Source of the DNA: Mesotoga sp.
GTDB taxonomy: Bacteria; Thermotogota; Thermotogae; Petrotogales; Kosmotogaceae
DNA: 6,854 bases
Direction of reading: 5' to 3'
Assembly (NCBI GenBank): GCA_011620045.1
Contig: WOZY01000201.1
Span: forward strand, 1-6,854
Under the pieces are notes generated by a model, which saw only the letters and a program-made list of their open reading frames with translations, ran no database searches and had not been told where the DNA came from. Within the stretch, counting starts at the first letter, position 1. Each line of letters begins with the position of its first letter. A program made the position numbers and the translations under genes. This document shows positions 5,879-6,854 of this stretch, piece by piece.

Positions 5879-6854
5879 CGTTAAACGGTAGCGTTAGTTC
5901 TAGATATTTCATAAGTTGCAACGAACTTGAAAACCCGATAGGGATTGAAACATGTCGGAAGGAAGTTCCTGCCCTCCAGTTCCAGTAAGTTGCAACGAAC
6001 TTGAAAACCCGATAGGGATTGAAACCATCTGGTACAGTTGTTAATCCCACACCTAACTTATGAGTTGCAACGAACTTGAAAACCCGATAGGGATTGAAAC
6101 ATATATCATCTTACGTGCGATAGATGCCGTGCTGTCATGTTGCAACGAACTTGAAAACCCGATAGGGATTGAAACATATCGAGTCCGCGAAACATAAACT
6201 AAAGGAAACGTGTTGCAACGAACTTGAAAACCCGATAGGGATTGAAACCCCGTTCCATCTCGCTTCAGGATACAATAGGCAGCAGTTGCAACGAACTTGA
6301 AAACCCGATAGGGATTGAAACCATCAATAGCCCTTTGAAGGCACCCCTGCAAACAATGTTGCAACGAACTTGAAAACCCGATAGGGATTGAAACTTGTTC
6401 ATAATGGTCTCGATAGCGGTCATAATGTTACGTTGCAACGAACTTGAAAACCCGATAGGGATTGAAACCATACGAGTAAGGCATGAGAAGTATAGGCGTG
6501 GGGAGTTGCAACGAACTTGAAAACCCGATAGGGATTGAAACCAATACTTCCCTAGGCCCCGGCCAATGGTATCAGGATGTTGCAACGAACTTGAAAACCC
6601 GATAGGGATTGAAACTCTTAATCGTAGGATTTCTCGTACAATATTGCATTTGTTGCAACGAACTTGAAAACCCGATAGGGATTGAAACATCTAGTGTCGC
6701 CTGGCCACAAATTTTAATAGAATCGGTTGCAACGAACTTGAAAACCCGATAGGGATTGAAACCAGCGTCTCTCAATATCGAAGCAACTGATACTAGCGGG
6801 TTGCAACGAACTTGAAAACCCGATAGGGATTGAAACCGATGTTATAGAACCAGC
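5842..6854 (+). CRISPR. CRISPR array, 14 identical 37-base repeats, right end cut by window
   Basis: The 37-base repeat begins GTTGCAACGA, has CCCGATAGGG at positions 20-29, and ends ATTGAAAC. Repeats start at 5842, 5915, 5989, 6064, 6139, 6212, 6285, 6358, 6432, 6505, 6579, 6652, 6726 and 6800; all 14 read identical. The 13 complete spacers are 36, 37, 38, 38, 36, 36, 36, 37, 36, 37, 36, 37 and 37 bases, and the fourteenth is cut after 18 bases (6837-6854). The CCC/GGG pair can form a short hairpin with a GATA loop. A Cas6 cut after repeat base 29 would leave ATTGAAAC as the 8-base crRNA handle, so the + strand is the crRNA strand. The leader lies on the cas2 side, so spacer 1 (5879-5914) is the newest. 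No degenerate repeat is seen, so the trailer end lies beyond the window. No spacer visibly repeats another or matches the cas genes shown. Confidence 0.99.

Noticed and set aside
5745..6775. Four overlapping minus-strand open frames whose products repeat FNPYRVFKFVAT, VSIPIGFSSSLQ and FQSLSGFQVRCN.
   Set aside because: These are the CRISPR repeat translated in three frames. They are repetitive only because the array is, and not genes.
5842..6854. Assignment of the organism to cyanobacteria from the repeat and the I-D type.
   Set aside because: The leader has an archaeal-type TATA box and the gene order differs from the usual cyanobacterial operon. An archaeon fits better, though this is not proven.

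Overview
The window is most of a type I-D CRISPR-Cas locus read entirely on the + strand: two Cascade backbone genes, a helicase-only Cas3, the adaptation genes cas4-cas1-cas2, a short leader, and a CRISPR array that runs off the right edge. The host is most likely an archaeon, probably a methanogenic euryarchaeon. This rests on the I-D subunits, a TTTATAAA archaeal-type TATA box in the leader, and Shine-Dalgarno-led, tightly overlapping genes at mid G+C. The taxon is inferred and could be wrong, since cyanobacteria also carry I-D systems with similar repeats.

Layout: csc2/cas7d (lacking its first codons, cut by the left edge), csc1/cas5d, cas3' (no HD nuclease domain), cas4, cas1, cas2. Every junction is an overlap: ATGA at 943, 1734 and 5464, a 17-base overlap of cas3' with cas4, and an 8-base overlap of cas4 with cas1. 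This indicates one translationally coupled operon. Its promoter, the large subunit cas10d/csc3 and a cas6 processing gene are not in the window. If present, they should lie upstream or elsewhere in the genome.

From 5731 to 5841 there is a 111-base leader with a T-run just after cas2 and a TATA box. From 5842 to the end there are 14 identical 37-base repeats, 13 complete spacers of 36-38 bases, and the first 18 bases of a fourteenth spacer. The repeats end in ATTGAAAC, the usual 8-base crRNA 5' handle, so the array is transcribed on the + strand away from cas2, with the newest spacers nearest the cas genes.

Working together (from family knowledge): Cas4-Cas1-Cas2 would trim and insert new spacers at the leader end. 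A Cas6 would cut the array transcript. Csc2 and Csc1 would coat the crRNA together with Cas10d, and Cas3' would unwind target DNA while the HD domain of Cas10d cuts it.

I see no clearly undescribed system here. The points most worth following are the gene order (cas3' where cas6 often sits), a base-composition step inside cas4 that may mark a module exchange, the compact leader, and the unidentified spacers.
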